A stretch of DNA of 64,000 bases from Gossypium raimondii (Eukaryota; Streptophyta; Magnoliopsida; Malvales; Malvaceae), in NCBI RefSeq assembly GCF_025698545.1, contig NC_068576.1:48291890-48355889 (forward strand), given 5' to 3'. Below, piece by piece: positions 1 to 11,559 of this stretch. The notes beneath the pieces were generated by a model. The model saw nothing but the letters and a program-made list of their open reading frames with translations. It ran no database searches and was not told the origin of the DNA. The stretch's first letter is position 1. Every line of letters starts with the position of its first letter. The position numbers were made by a program, and so were the translations under genes.

Positions 1-1326
1 ATTAGTTTATTTTAATTTGAATATTTGAGTATTTAAATTTTAATATGAAATAATAAAATAAGATGTGATTAAGATCATTGAATATGTATATTGAATTTAG
101 TAGTGAATATGTAATTAAAGGTATGTTAGTAATGTAAGAAATAATAAAGTGATAATTTAGTGATTAATGAATTCCATAAAACAATGAATTAAATTATAAA
201 GAGTGAAATTTATTTATTTGTCATTAATTGACAAGTGAATAGATGTATTAGCTTAGTGAAATTGTTGTAGAGAGGACTAAATTGAATAGAGTGTAAAATT
301 TGATATATGAATAAATATTATAATAAATGGTTTAAATAAAATGTTAAGTGTTAGTAAATGAAGTGAAAAGTGATATTGAAGTGTTATAAAAGTAAACATT
401 GAATTTCTATAAATTTAGGGATTAAATTATAAAATGTTTAAAGATTAATAAGTGTGTTAAATTAGTGAAATAACTATTTAAGTGAATTCTTTTATGAAAG
501 TAAAATGTTGTATGAAAGTGAATTAAAATCTAAAGTGTAAAGTGTTGAAAATATGTGATACGTTAGTGTTCTTGTGAATTAATGTATGAAGTGAAGATGT
601 AGTACATGTGGTTATATAATTCAAAGTGAATAAGTAATGTGATATAAAGTTATATATGCCAAGTATGTTATATAAAAGTGAATGTGTGAAATGAAAATAT
701 TATGTGTATGCTTATGTGATTTAAAATAAATGAATAAAGTGTTATATGAGTAAATGCCTTAACGAGCTCAGAGGATATATGATATGTGATAATAAAATAA
801 TTTAGGAGCTGAAAGGGGCTAGGAGTTCAGATAGGAATTAGGCTAGTTTTGGGAGGGTTTATAGGGGAATAAGAGATGATAAATGGGTTATGAGATGTGT
901 TTATTAGAGTTCCCATTATCAGAGTTCCGTTATAGGCTAAGGGTTCGTGTTTTGTCTGGCAATGCATAGAAATTATTCAACTCCTCTGAAATTCACTAAG
1001 GATTGCAAAAAGTGATATGTGAAAGTAAAAGTGTTATGGTGATATATGTGTTTCAGTAATACATATGAATTAAGTGTTAAATGAAATATGTGAATTAAGT
1101 GTCTATGTTATGTTTGTGATACGAGAAAAAGATTTTAATATGTTATTGTAAAAGTTGATTAGTAACTATATGTGTTAAAGTAAAAACTATAAGTTATAAA
1201 GTTAGTTTAAATTATTTTAGGTGTTGGAAAATAGATTAAAAGTTTAAGTATATTATTGAAAGAAAGTGTGTGAATAAATGTTATTAAATTTCTATTTAAA
1301 TTATATATATATACATATAAATGGTA

Positions 1327-1755
1327 TATTAGGGATCAACCCGATTAAGCAACAAGTAACAAAAAAAGGGAATAAATTGAGAAATTGAACACACAAATTT
1401 AACGTGGGAAAACCCCTCCAAAGAGGATAAAAAACCACGGGCAAAGATAATTTTACTATAATGGCAAAAGAACGAAGAGTACAAAAGATGGAGATAAAAC
1501 TAAACCCCAAAAACTCGAAAACAAAGAACCCTCAAAACGTAAACACAAAATTCTCTAAATGTGTTATGAGTTGTAATCTCTAATGGATGTTTTTTTTTTC
1601 TAAGATTGTAAAAGAGCCTATTTATAGGCTAAATTCATATGTCAAATAATAATAAAACAATCTAAACTAATCAGTGTTTGACTGAAACAAATAAACAGAG
1701 TTTAACTAAAAGATTATTTCTCAAATTTGACTGAAAATAGGAGTCATACTTAACA
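1327..1755 (-). repeat. 3' LTR of the gag-only copia element
   Basis: Near-identical to 3287-3713. It ends in TATTAGGG rather than TGTTAGGG, a point change in the terminal dinucleotide. The polypurine tract lies immediately to its right on the plus strand, which makes this the 3' LTR for a minus-strand element. Confidence 0.88.
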
Positions 1756-1774
1756 AATCTCCACCTTGACTCAT

Positions 1775-3233
1775 ATTTCCACAACGCCATCTTTGCCAAA
1801 GCCCGCCACGAGCTTGTCTTGAACCATGCAGGGAATTAATTGAGTCGAATCTGTACTTAGAAACTGGAAGACTTTTAGCCTTCGACTTGTACACTGCCAA
1901 ATCAAAACTAACCCGGGTCTGATTTTCATGAATACAATGCCCTAACTTTTCAAAACCTGCATCCAAAAGAGAACCTCTCTTCAACGAAACGGTCATACAT
2001 TTTTCCCTCCTATGACCAAGTTGCCTCCGCTCCAAACGAGTTGACTTCAACTCTGTAACGGATGAGGGATGCCCAATTTCACCGGTCATTGTAGAACCTT
2101 CCAGAATATAAAGACTGCCAGTTCTTTTACCTTTTAACAAAACGAGAGCTCTATGAGATACTTTAATACCGCTCGACTCGATGTTGATTCTGCATCACTT
2201 CAAGCCTAAAATACTCAAGGAGATGAGATTCTTTCGTAAATCAGGTACATACCTGACATCTGAGAGTGTCCTAATTGTCCCATCGTGTGTCCTGATTTTA
2301 ATAGTTCCAATACCAACTACCTTACTAGATGAATCGTTTCCCATGCGCACAACTCCACATTCAACCGAACTGTATGTAGAGAACCATTTTCTATTGGGAC
2401 ACATGTGGAAAGAACATCTCGAATCTAGGATCCACTTGGACGTGAGTTTGGAGTTATCGCTCGTTGACACTAACAAGAAATTATCACCGCTTTCATCAGC
2501 CAAATTAGCACCAGCTACATCTTCCTCGTTACTCTCAGCAGCTCTTTTATTTCGCAGTTTATAACAATCTGCTTTGACGTGACCTAACTTTTTACAATAG
2601 CGACACTTTTTGTCTCGTTTCTTTGATGCTACCAAAATGGAAGCTTGACTATCTGCTTTGCTATTCAAACCAAACTCATTATCGAGTTTGTCTCTACTCA
2701 ACAAATGACCCTTCACATCTTCGAACGAGAGTTTTTCTCTGCCATAAATCAGGGTCTCCCGGAAAGACTTGTATGAAGAGGGTAAAGAGCACAATAATAG
2801 CATAGCTTGATCTTCATCGTCAATATGAACCTCAACGTTCTTGAAATCATTTAAAAGAGTAATGAATTGACTGATGTGATCTATAAGAAGCTCACATTCG
2901 TTCATGCGAAACGTAAATAGGCGTTGTTTCAACACTAAACGGTTAGCCAGAGACTTAGTCGCATAAAGAGTTTCTAACCTTTTCCACAAGGCGAATGATG
3001 TCTTCTCCATCAATACCTCCTGCAATACTGTATTCGTGAGGCACAACTGGATTGCAGATAAGGTTTTTTTCATCAAGCTCTTCCCATTCTGTTTGATTTA
3101 GATTCTCAGGCTTTTTCCCTGTAACAACCTTTTTCAAGCTGTTTTGAACTAGAATTGCCATCATCCGAACTTGCCACAGATTGAAATTTGTCTCACCTTC
3201 GAACTTCTCAATTTCAAACCTTGTTGCTGCCAT
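1775..3233 (-). pseudogene. copia gag with zinc knuckle and protease start, frameshifted
   Basis: Translation starts at 3233 with MAATRFEIEKFEG, the usual copia Gag N-terminus. The first 56 or so residues are in one frame. The frame then shifts at the T7 run near 3064-3070 (A7 on the coding strand). It continues as Gag up to a CX2CX4HX4C knuckle (CRYCKKLGHVKADC) near 2555-2615. The protease motif follows as WILDSRCSFHMC, with the normal DSG glycine changed to arginine. A TGA stop at 2195-2197 interrupts the frame. It then resumes through the pre-integrase motif LKGKRTGSLYILEG and runs straight into the end of the element. No integrase or polymerase sequence is present. The Gag family is clear, and as it stands the gene cannot make a full Gag-protease. 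Confidence 0.85.
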
Positions 3234-3286
3234 CTTTGAATGGGCTGATCTATGGAAATTGAACTAGCTCTGATTTTCAAACCACT

Positions 3287-3713
3287 TGTTAGGGATCGAC
3301 CCGATTAAGCAACAAGTAACAAAAAAAGGGAATAAATTGAGAAATTGAACACACAAATTTAACTTGGAAAAACCCCTCCAAAGAGGATAAAAAACCACGG
3401 GCAAAGATAATTTTACTATAATGACAAAAGAACGAAGAGTACAAAAGATGGAGATAAAACTAAACCCCAAAAACTCGAAAACAAAGAACCCTCAAAACGT
3501 AAACACAAAATTCTTTAAATGTGTTATGAGTTCTAATCTCTAATGGGTGTTTTTTTTCTAAGATTGTAAAAGAGCCTCTTTATAGGCTAAATTCATATGT
3601 CAAATAATAATAAAATAATCTAAACTAATCAGTGTTTGACTGAAACAAATAAACAAAGTTTAACTAAAAGATTATTTCTCAAATTTGACTGAAAATAGGA
3701 GTCATAATTAACA
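3287..3713 (-). repeat. 5' LTR of the gag-only copia element
   Basis: On the minus strand it begins TGTTAATTATGAC and ends CCCTAACA, followed by AGTGGTTTGAAAATCAGAGC. This looks like the usual TGGTATCAGAGC initiator-tRNA primer site with a few extra bases. Target duplication TGGTA follows at 3714. Confidence 0.88.
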
Positions 3714-4064
3714 TGGTAATATTGAATTCAATTGAATAATTACTAAGCTAATCACGTAGCTTAACTCATTTGTTTTAAATGCATAGGTGATAGATAAGTT
3801 TTAAAAATAATTTAGGATTGCTACTTCAGTTCGGATCACATCACTCCTCAAGCTTCAAGTTCGTTCCCTTTGGTGTACACATACACATTGGACTTTAGTT
3901 TGGCATGTTTTAGGTTTATTAGTAAAAAATATAAATTATGTGTGAATGATAATGTTTTGTACTATAAGTTAGCTCGATTATAATGAAACAATAATATGTT
4001 TAATTGTTTAGTGTTTAAATATATCATTCTTGCTCAAGTTAGGTGAGGGGTGTTACAAGGAGGG

Positions 4065-4668
4065 TGTAACCTCCCCAACCCGATCTAAACGTTAAGATCA
4101 GATTCGGAAGATTACATTGGCCACCGAAATGGCCCAGTAAAACTAGCAGGAGTTATAAAATAGTTCTTTAAAACATTTGTTTATTTTAGTAGAAAACTTA
4201 GTATGTTTCAAAATGATTACAATTTAGTTTCAAAAATTGGCTGATCTTAATGATTGTTTTACAAAAGTTGAATTCTAGAATTATAAATGTATATATTTTT
4301 CTCAAACCTCATTTATTTAGTCATGCAACAGAAAAAGTGATACCGAACATAGTTTTAATAAAAATCATATCTCATGCATAATTAATTAAAACTTATATTC
4401 CCACATCTTATAATTAAAATAAAGGTCATGCATGCTATATAAATCCCAAAAATTAAGTCTCATGCCACAATTCAAAAATAAAACAATACAGTTTCTAAAT
4501 AATGGAAAATTTCAAATAATATATCTAAAATATTCTTAAAAAAATTATTCGAATCAAGACTTTTCGGGTGCTAAGTCTGCGTTCTAACCTAGTGGGTTAT
4601 CTATAAATATGGAAATTAAATGGAGAGTGAGCTTAAAAGCTCAATGTGAGTCCAATCACAAATAAACC
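4065..4668 (-). repeat. LTR fragment, opposite orientation to the left LTR
   Basis: Starts TGTAACCTCCCCAACCC only 7 bp after the end of the previous LTR. Read on the minus strand this is the GGGTTGGGGAGGTTACA end of the same broad LTR class. The far boundary is uncertain; another TGTAAC start occurs at 4669. Confidence 0.45.
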
Positions 4669-5837
4669 TGTAACACCTAGGTCCGACGAGTCTAAAATTT
4701 TGATGTATACTAGTAAACAGTTTGACTAACGAAGTGTTATCCGTCCAAATGATTATTTTAGCGTATTAGCGAGAGCATATAGTAACAACCACATGAGTAA
4801 GTAAAGATTTGATTTCATGATATTATATATATTAAGGAGAAATTCGTGTTTAGCGATAAGGGGTAGATAAGGAATTTTAATTATAATAAATTAATATTAA
4901 TATTAATATTCAAATATGATGATTTTTAAATTGTTTCAATATTAACTATTTTTAAGATTAAATAATATTAATATAACCAATTCTAAATTCATTATAATTT
5001 TAAAAAAGATTTTACTTACATTCTTTTTTTTTAAAGAAATTCATTAATGATGTTGAACAAAAACTAATGTTATAAAAATATTATAAAATTGAACCTCATG
5101 TGATGGCTTGATGGTCAAGAGTGTTCATCGTTTTAAGTGCGACTTGGGTTTGAGTCGCATTTGTTGTTCGTACTTTACACTATAATTATAATTCACAAAA
5201 CAATTATAAAATTAATATATACAATTGACCAATGCGTCACATGAAGTTAAAATTAATAATCTCACTATAAAATAAAAACTTAAACTTCAAATATTTTTAT
5301 TTGATTATAATATAAATTTTATTTTTATTTATTAAAAACTATTTATAATTTTTACAAAATAATGATATATATTTTTATATTATTTAATTTTAATATAATT
5401 CTTCTTCTTTTATAATTATTTTTAATTTGTAAAATTTCATTAACCTAATGTTTTCTAAATAGATGAATTCTAAAATGTTAATATTTTAAAAACCTCAAAA
5501 ATTTTAAAATTTTCATTCAAATATACTCTTAATAAATTTTTTATAATTTTATAATTCTTTGAAAATTCATATCTAGGATGACTATGGAGAAAATAGTTAT
5601 CCAAACTTATTCCGGAGGTAGTTTTAAATAATTATATATATTTTAAATTTTAGTTTTTAATATGATCATGTTAACATGAAACACATGTGGCATCGCATGT
5701 CATATGTGATTATTTGATTATTTCCTAAATTAGGTTAACACTTAACAATAAAAATGAATGAAATTTTTGAAAGGAATTATAAAGTTAGTAGAGAAATTAA
5801 TTTAATATTTTTAATTAAATGACAAAATACAATCTAA
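4669..5837. other. AT-rich repeat remnants without genes
   Basis: Begins TGTAACACCTAGGTCCGACG, which resembles an LTR start, but no matching end is visible. The rest is very AT-rich. Apart from the SINE-like copy at 5092-5175 I see nothing coding. Confidence 0.4.
5092..5175 (+). mobile_element. tRNA-derived SINE-like copy
   Basis: Shows a pol III A-box-like TGGCTTGATGGTC at 5104-5116 and a B-box-like GGGTTTGAGTCGC at 5147-5159, spaced as in tRNA-related SINEs. It cannot fold into a full tRNA cloverleaf by inspection, so I call it SINE-like rather than a tRNA gene. Confidence 0.5.
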
Positions 5838-6879
5838 GGGTCCGTTTATTTACATTTAAAAGGTTTTACGGAAAATGTTTTATGCATTTTCCTGTGTTTG
5901 TTTCACAGAAAATAGCTTGGTCAACGGAAAAATGACTTACAAGTCAACGGAAAATAAACATTTTTCCTTGTAAAATGACTTACCCTTTTGAAAAGCGTAA
6001 GTCATTTTCCGGAGAAGAACTCCTCAATAGATAATTTTACTTTTATGTAAAAATTAACTTAAATCAAATTTAATATTATTATATTGATAATAAATTTTAT
6101 TTTTATTTTTAAAATATTTAAAATATTAATATAAAATTTTATATTTTAATATTATTAAACATACGTATTTAATTATTTATATTTAGTCATATAATAAATT
6201 ATTAATATAATTAACATAATTTATTATTTTTAATAAATTATTTAATATTTAAATTTTATTTTAATAGTAAGTTTTAAAATAATAATTTTAAATAATATTA
6301 TTCACATATTATTGAAAATATCAATATTAATATTTTAATACTAAATATTCATTACAATTATAAATATATTAATAATAAATATTTTGTAGTATAAATGTTA
6401 AAATATGTCATAAGTCTATACTCTTCACAAATTTGCAATTTGGTTTTGTACTTTTATTTTAAGAATTTAGTCCTCTACTTTCTAGATTTGAAAATCAAGT
6501 CCAATCTTGACATTATTGATTTTTTTGTCAATTTTGTTAATGCAACATTTTTAAATAAAAAAATACTCGGTTGGTAGAAATGATCATTGTAATGAACCTA
6601 AATTTAACAAAATATTTTTAATATATGTAAAAACAATGTAAAATATAAAATTATAGATATAAAATAAACTCAATTAAATAATGAAAATTAAAAAAATCAA
6701 ATGTATGTTTGTTTAATTGAGAACGACTTTTATGAAATATTTTTAAAGAACCGCCAAACAAAAGAAAATATTTTACACAGATTCATCCAAACACCAAAAA
6801 ATATTAGTTTTTTTAGAAAAGTAAATTATTTTCTAAAAATTATTTTCCGGAAACCATTTTCAGTGAAACAAACTGAGCC
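5838..6879. mobile_element. PIF/Harbinger-like MITE, 1042 bp, TAA target duplication
   Basis: The left end GGGTCCGTTTATTTACA and the right end, reversed as GGCTCAGTTTGTTTCAC, form imperfect terminal inverted repeats. These continue into similar TTTTCCGG-rich stretches. TAA flanks both ends (5835-5837 and 6880-6882), as expected for PIF/Harbinger relatives. There is no transposase. A second dispersed repeat lies inside near 6391-6600. Confidence 0.6.
6391..6600. repeat. Dispersed repeat of the 'GTCATAAGTCTATACTC...TTTAGTCCTCTAC' family
   Basis: Shares the phrases 'aagtc-tgtactct', 'aaatttggaatt' and 'aatttagtcctctacttt' with 41079-41370 and 46820-47110. It is non-coding and AT-rich. The exact ends are not resolved. 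The 60-residue reading frame inside it looks fortuitous. Confidence 0.4.
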
Positions 6880-7034
6880 TAACTCTAAGATAATACTCTA
6901 TTGTAATTTTTACCTTTAAAAAATCAATAACTCAATTGAATTAATCAAATAAATTATTTATTTTACTAATTAATAACAGAATTAATTTATTTTTAGTCGA
7001 TTTCAGTAACTGATCCTTATCGATTCCACTGCTG

Positions 7035-7145
7035 ATTCTCTCTCTATATATTTTGATTTTTCTTGATAAGTTTCCTTCGAAGCAAAGCCAAATTAACAGA
7101 TCTTATCGATTTTACTCCTCCTTCGCCTCTACTTTTTTGGTACGC
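7035..7145 (+). promoter_or_regulatory. Probable core promoter and 5' leader of the RZ-1-like gene
   Basis: CTATATATTTT at 7044-7054 is a good TATA box, followed by a pyrimidine-rich CTCTCT leader. An exon ending near 7139 (donor GGTACG) joined to an acceptor at 8400 (TGCAG) would give a long 5'-UTR intron before the ATG at 8409. The intron is inference from splice signals. Confidence 0.5.
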
Positions 7146-8408
7146 TAATTCTCTCTCCATTTCTCTCTGCCATTAATTCCTAAATTTTCCACTTAATTTG
7201 CTTATTTTCTGTCGATTAGCTTCTGTTTGATTTCTTGTTGGCTTTGGATCTCAATTATTGTTTTTGTTTCACAATGATTTTAAATGCAATCTCTTGCTTT
7301 TAGTAGGTTATCGGATTTTTAGGTAATTTCTGGAATTATATTTGATTGTTTATAATTTATACGCTATATAAACTTATTTATCGTAGACTGTTTCTAGGGT
7401 TTTGTCTGGAAGCTGGAGTTACGGAGGCAAAATTTGAATTTGATTGTGTGCTGTTTGCTAACATAGGGTTTAATTAAGATGGTGCACATTGGTAGTGGTG
7501 ATGATTAAGGAAGGGGAAGTTTTCTCCTTTTTTTTTTTGAAGACACATGTAGTAAATAATTTGTATGTGGAATGTTAATTACCATGATTACTGTGAGTGG
7601 AGTTTTCTGGCAATTGTAGGCCAAGCCTGAATTTTGGGTGTTGTGTCTGCTATGAAGCAAAGGGCAACAAGTGCGTTTGTCTATAGTCGGAAAAAAAAAG
7701 CCTTTACCATAGTTGAAAATTGAAAACTAAAATTTCTGAAACAGCCTAAAAGCGTCATTTTTACTTTTAAGGGTTTGCTAATGAGTGCCCTAAGCAGAGT
7801 TAATTAATATCCTATTTATTGTAACAAATGCAATAGTCAACAACTCTGTTCTTGATCTCTGATGCATTGAGTAGAGATATTACATTGGATGGTAACTTCA
7901 AGGAACATCGTTACAAAATCCTTACTCTAATATCTATCAATCTTAAATGAACATTTGTTGCATTTTAATTATTGCTCCTTTCCTTTATAGCAACAATTGT
8001 GGAAGCAAAATGCAAACACCTAGGAGTTCCTACTCCTTTCTTTATTGAAGTTGTTTAAGTGAATGCAACGAACTGGTTTTGCTACATGTGATTCATTTAG
8101 TTTTTTGTTACCTTTCGTTCCCTTAACCGTTTCTATTTCTCATAAGTGGTTACTTTGGAAAGTGTGATGTGGCATTTACTATTGTGGGGAATATTCCTTG
8201 TGGTCATTTAAGTTCTGATTCTTTGTGGTGATATAAGTTTTGACAGTCATACATAGCTTTTTGGTTTTTTGATTCCTTGTGCTCAATGCTTATCCGGTGA
8301 TCGCTTGCTGTTCCCAAGAAGATGTCTCAAACTGATTTAACACTCATGAGCTGTTAGATAATCTTTTCTTTTTGGTATTCCTTTGCTGAAAAAAATGCAG
8401 CTTACAGT

Positions 8409-9621
8409 ATGCCAGAAGACACAGAGTACCGCTGTTTTATTGGTAACCTTTCATGGTCAACATCTGATAGGGGCCTAAAAGATGCATTTGAAAAGTTTGG
8501 AAATCTTCTTGAGGCTAAGGTAATGAGTCATGATACTCTCTCTCTTCAGGACATCTCTTCTCTTATTATTATTTTTTAATTTATTAAATGCTTGAGTTAC
8601 TGATTATCATCATCAAATTTGATCCTGGTCAAACACTATTTTTTATTTGTTGTTGCATTTAGACAAGGTAATAGTTTTTGTTCATTAATAAGCTTTTTCG
8701 AGCGTCTTTGTTTGCACCTTCATGCTTCCACCTTCTGTTCTCTGTTTACCCTCCATGCTTGTGTTTTCTGTTTCAGAATGTTGACCCTTCTCCCTTTTGA
8801 AAACTATACTTTCTACCTCTGGATGTCAGTTTATTCTCCAATTCAGATTGAAGGCGATTCAAAAGCTGAAAGCTTAAGTACTTACAGATTGCCCTAATAT
8901 GTTTTATGCAGCAAAACTAGTAATAATAATAGCATTATTTGTATAAAGCGTGATAACTGATAAAATGCTATGGAACTTCATTATTTTCTGAATACGTTTT
9001 GGTATTATTTTCCCTGGTTTTGGTCTGCATTTCTGACTATTATTTTGGTATTTTAATCAATCATCAACCTGATTTGACTGAGAAAAATTTGGTTTGATTC
9101 AGGTAGCTACTGACAAGTTTTCTGGCCGTTCTCGTGGATTCGGATTTGTCACTTTTGATGAGAAAGCAGCAATGGAAGAAGCTATTGAAGCAATGAATGG
9201 AATGGATTTGGACGGGCGGAATATAACTGTTGATAGAGCTAAACCTCAACAAGGGTCAGGGAGAGATTATGATGGTGACCGTAGCCGTGATCGTGGACGT
9301 GATCGTGACCACGATCGTAGCCGGGGCTATGATGGCAGTCGTGGATCTAATGGTGGGGAGTGTTTTAAGTGTGGGAAACCTGGACACTTTGCTAGGGAGT
9401 GTCCTAGTGATGGGGCTAGGGGGGGCAAGTATGGTGGTAGGGGGGATCGTTATGGTGGTGGTAGTGATGGTGGCCGTTATGGTCCTGATCGAAATGGAGA
9501 CCGGTTTGGTGGGCGCAGCAGAGATGCAGGTAGTCGAGGGGGGTCTGGTAGTGACAGATATAGTCGTGATCGTTCTGGACCATATGAGCGCCGTGGAGCT
9601 GGAGGTCCTCGTTCTGGATAA
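8409..9621 (+). CDS. RZ1A-like: Glycine-rich RNA-binding protein, RZ-1A-like (RRM plus CCHC zinc knuckle)
   Basis: Two coding exons, 8409-8519 and 9103-9621, meet in phase 0 across a GT...AG intron and give 209 residues. The protein starts [18 protein letters not shown]. The RRM spans about residues 7-85, with RNP2 CFIGNL (9-14) and RNP1 RGFGFVTF (48-55). A basic RD/RGG-rich linker follows. The CX2CX4HX4C knuckle uses C124, C127, H132 and C137, and the tail is rich in glycine, arginine and aspartate. This domain order and the phrase [10 protein letters not shown] match plant RZ-1A proteins, nuclear RNA-binding proteins tied to RNA processing and cold response. The intron splits the RRM after EAK. 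The start is the first ATG after the acceptor and matches the family N-terminus. No defect is visible. Confidence 0.93.
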
Positions 9622-11555
9622 GATGACTTTTTGTGGTATGCAGATCTACTTGTCCTTTTTGCTTGCTAATTTCTTCTTTTCCAATTTTGGATTCTATGTC
9701 TAATTATCGTTGTGCTGATAGAAGCATACTTTGATTGCAGCTGATGAACCAGGGTTGCTGCTTTTATGGCAAAGCATGAAGTTTTATTTTATTTTATTTT
9801 ATTTTATTATCTTTTTTACAGGATGTTTTTGTGGGGTGGAACAATATAGTAGTTCAGTCCTTTCACCTTTGAAGTGTGAACTTGGCACAAATCTTCAACT
9901 ATTTATGTGTTCCTAAATGCTGTGTTCGATGGAGTCTTGTGCTTTCTTGACATGCTCTTCACATATGGTCTTATGCTCTCTGAATGCTCCATTTTTTGTG
10001 ATTCATGCATTATCAACAGCAATTGCCCTTCCTTCTGTCCGAGTTCTGTTGACTTTTTTTGAATGCCCAACATGGAAGATGGTTTGGTCTTTGGTTGGTA
10101 ACGTTGGTTATATGGAAGAATCCATCATTTGGGTTTTGCTTCTTCTCACTTTGAGGAGTAGAATCTTGCTCTAGAAGTAAATGCCCATTTTGGCTGGCCC
10201 TGTTTTCAGTATCTTACTAAATAAACAGGAGTCAAGCGGGTAATTTATTTCTTACATATTGCTTTGATCCGCGCTAGTTTTCTATTCTTCTTTAAAAAAA
10301 AAAAAATTTAAATGGTATGTGCGGTATTAATGTTATTGACCTTTTGGCAGGATGGTTGGACGTTTGTACTTTGTGCCCTTTATGGATACTTGATTGGGTT
10401 TCTTTGTTGCTAATTGGACATGGTTTTATAAACTTAAAACATTGCGAGTTTTTTTTGGCGCAACAAGGGATCTGCATACTAATTGAATATATAAGCACAC
10501 CCCATGTTCTTCATGGTGCACTGATGGAAGAGTTCCATTTCCTCTAAACCAATGGTAGGTTGTTTGGAAGCTCTTTGATGAGTTCATCAACCGCGGTTCT
10601 TCCTTCCCATGAGCCTATAAACTGTTGCTCTGGGTGCAGATCGCCGTTCTCCGTGCCTTATTGTAAACTGAGCTCTAGTTTTTGAACCTTTTGGCTAAAA
10701 GCTCAGGAAGTGGTCAAGATATAATTGGATTCAGCTTAAGTTGGTGATTTCCAAAGTCCTTTTTTGGTTCTTAGGGTCAGCTTTCTTCAGAGTTCAGACT
10801 TTATGGGTTGTGGTTTGTTGGTGTCTTCAATTCTTAGCTGCTCCGGTTCCTTTCCGTCATTTTAATTATTGTAGTGTAGTATGTGGCATGATTGGATGTT
10901 TTCTTGGTTGACTGACATGCATGAATTGTTTGCTAGTTTTCTCCTTTTCTATTTATTATTGTTTGAATTATATTACGATGCCTGTGTTTCTCATAGGACA
11001 TACATATTAGGTTGGCGGTACGAATAATGATAAATTAACATGAATCACTGAATACAAGTGTAAATGGATATTAAATTTGATATCCCATCAAAGGGATGCA
11101 CGTAATTATGTTCAAATTAAGATGTTAGCTTTTTTGTAGGATCCAAGTGGTTGATCTATCAGGTTGCCCTGCTGTTATAGGCTCATGCATGGTAGCATGA
11201 ATGGCTCTTGTACCTATAGGCTTCGTTCACCTATGTCTTTATTTTTGGTCATGTAGATAAGATCTCCATTCATATGAAACGGGAGGGCCGTTTAGGTCAA
11301 AGTGTTTTATGCATTGTTTCGCAGTCTAGTATTAGCTACGTTGTGGCTTTTAGGCACTAGGTTGTGTTTTTTCAATTGTATAACCTCGCTGTGGCATGAT
11401 AAATGGTTAAAGTAGTAAGACCTTTGTATCTATTACATTATTTTCATGTTGATCTGACATTACTCAAGTATCGAATAGGGGTTTTTACATTTGTAGTGAG
11501 AGCCTTACTGCTCAACTTTCTTTAAATTATTCATCAGTTACCTTTTTAGTTCTTG
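9622..11555 (+). other. 3' flank of the RZ-1-like gene, no gene recognised
   Basis: This stretch is less AT-rich than the neighbouring spacer. Possible splice signals occur (for example TTGATTGCAG near 9740), so part may be 3' UTR or alternative 3' exons of the RZ-1-like gene. Short open frames (up to 85 codons) match nothing I know. A TTTTA pentanucleotide run lies at 9782-9809. Confidence 0.35.
9782..9809. repeat. (TTTTA)n microsatellite
   Basis: About five uninterrupted TTTTA units, in the probable 3' UTR or downstream region of the RZ-1-like gene. Confidence 0.85.
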
Positions 11556-11559
11556 GATT

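Larger units (their letters stand above)
1327..3713 (-). mobile_element. Non-autonomous copia-type LTR retrotransposon carrying gag only
   Basis: Two direct repeats (1327-1755 and 3287-3713) bound a 1531-bp interior. The flanks carry the same 5-bp duplication TGGTA at 1322-1326 and 3714-3718, so the insertion is intact. On the minus strand the order is 5' LTR, a primer-binding-like stretch with ATCAGAGC, gag with a zinc knuckle, the start of protease, a GAG-pre-integrase-like stretch, a polypurine tract (AGGTGGAGATT, just right of 1755) and the 3' LTR. Integrase, reverse transcriptase and RNase H are absent, so mobility would depend on proteins from another element. By eye the LTRs differ by about 12 substitutions plus a T-run length change. 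Confidence 0.88.
1..4057 (+). repeat. 3' part of a Gypsy-type LTR, running in from beyond the window
   Basis: The sequence ends with GGTGAGGGGTGTTACA at 4057, the same TG...CA-type terminus seen on the other large LTRs in this window. Around 3737-3870 a TTACTAAGCTAA-like block is followed by CTCAAGCTTCAAGTTCG. The complete LTR at 35440-38409 carries a matching block near 38050-38120. The left end lies outside the window. A copia-type element (1327-3713) is inserted inside it. Assignment to Gypsy is inferred from the resemblance to cotton LTRs; no coding sequence is present. Confidence 0.6.

Noticed and set aside
9230..9703. 157-codon valine/glycine-rich plus-strand frame
   Set aside because: Out-of-frame shadow of the RZ-1-like exon 2.
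10570..10680. Possible C/D-box snoRNA (TGATGA near 10577, CTGA near 10668)
   Set aside because: The C box lacks the usual leading purine, the terminal stem overlaps the D box, and no convincing internal boxes or guide are visible.
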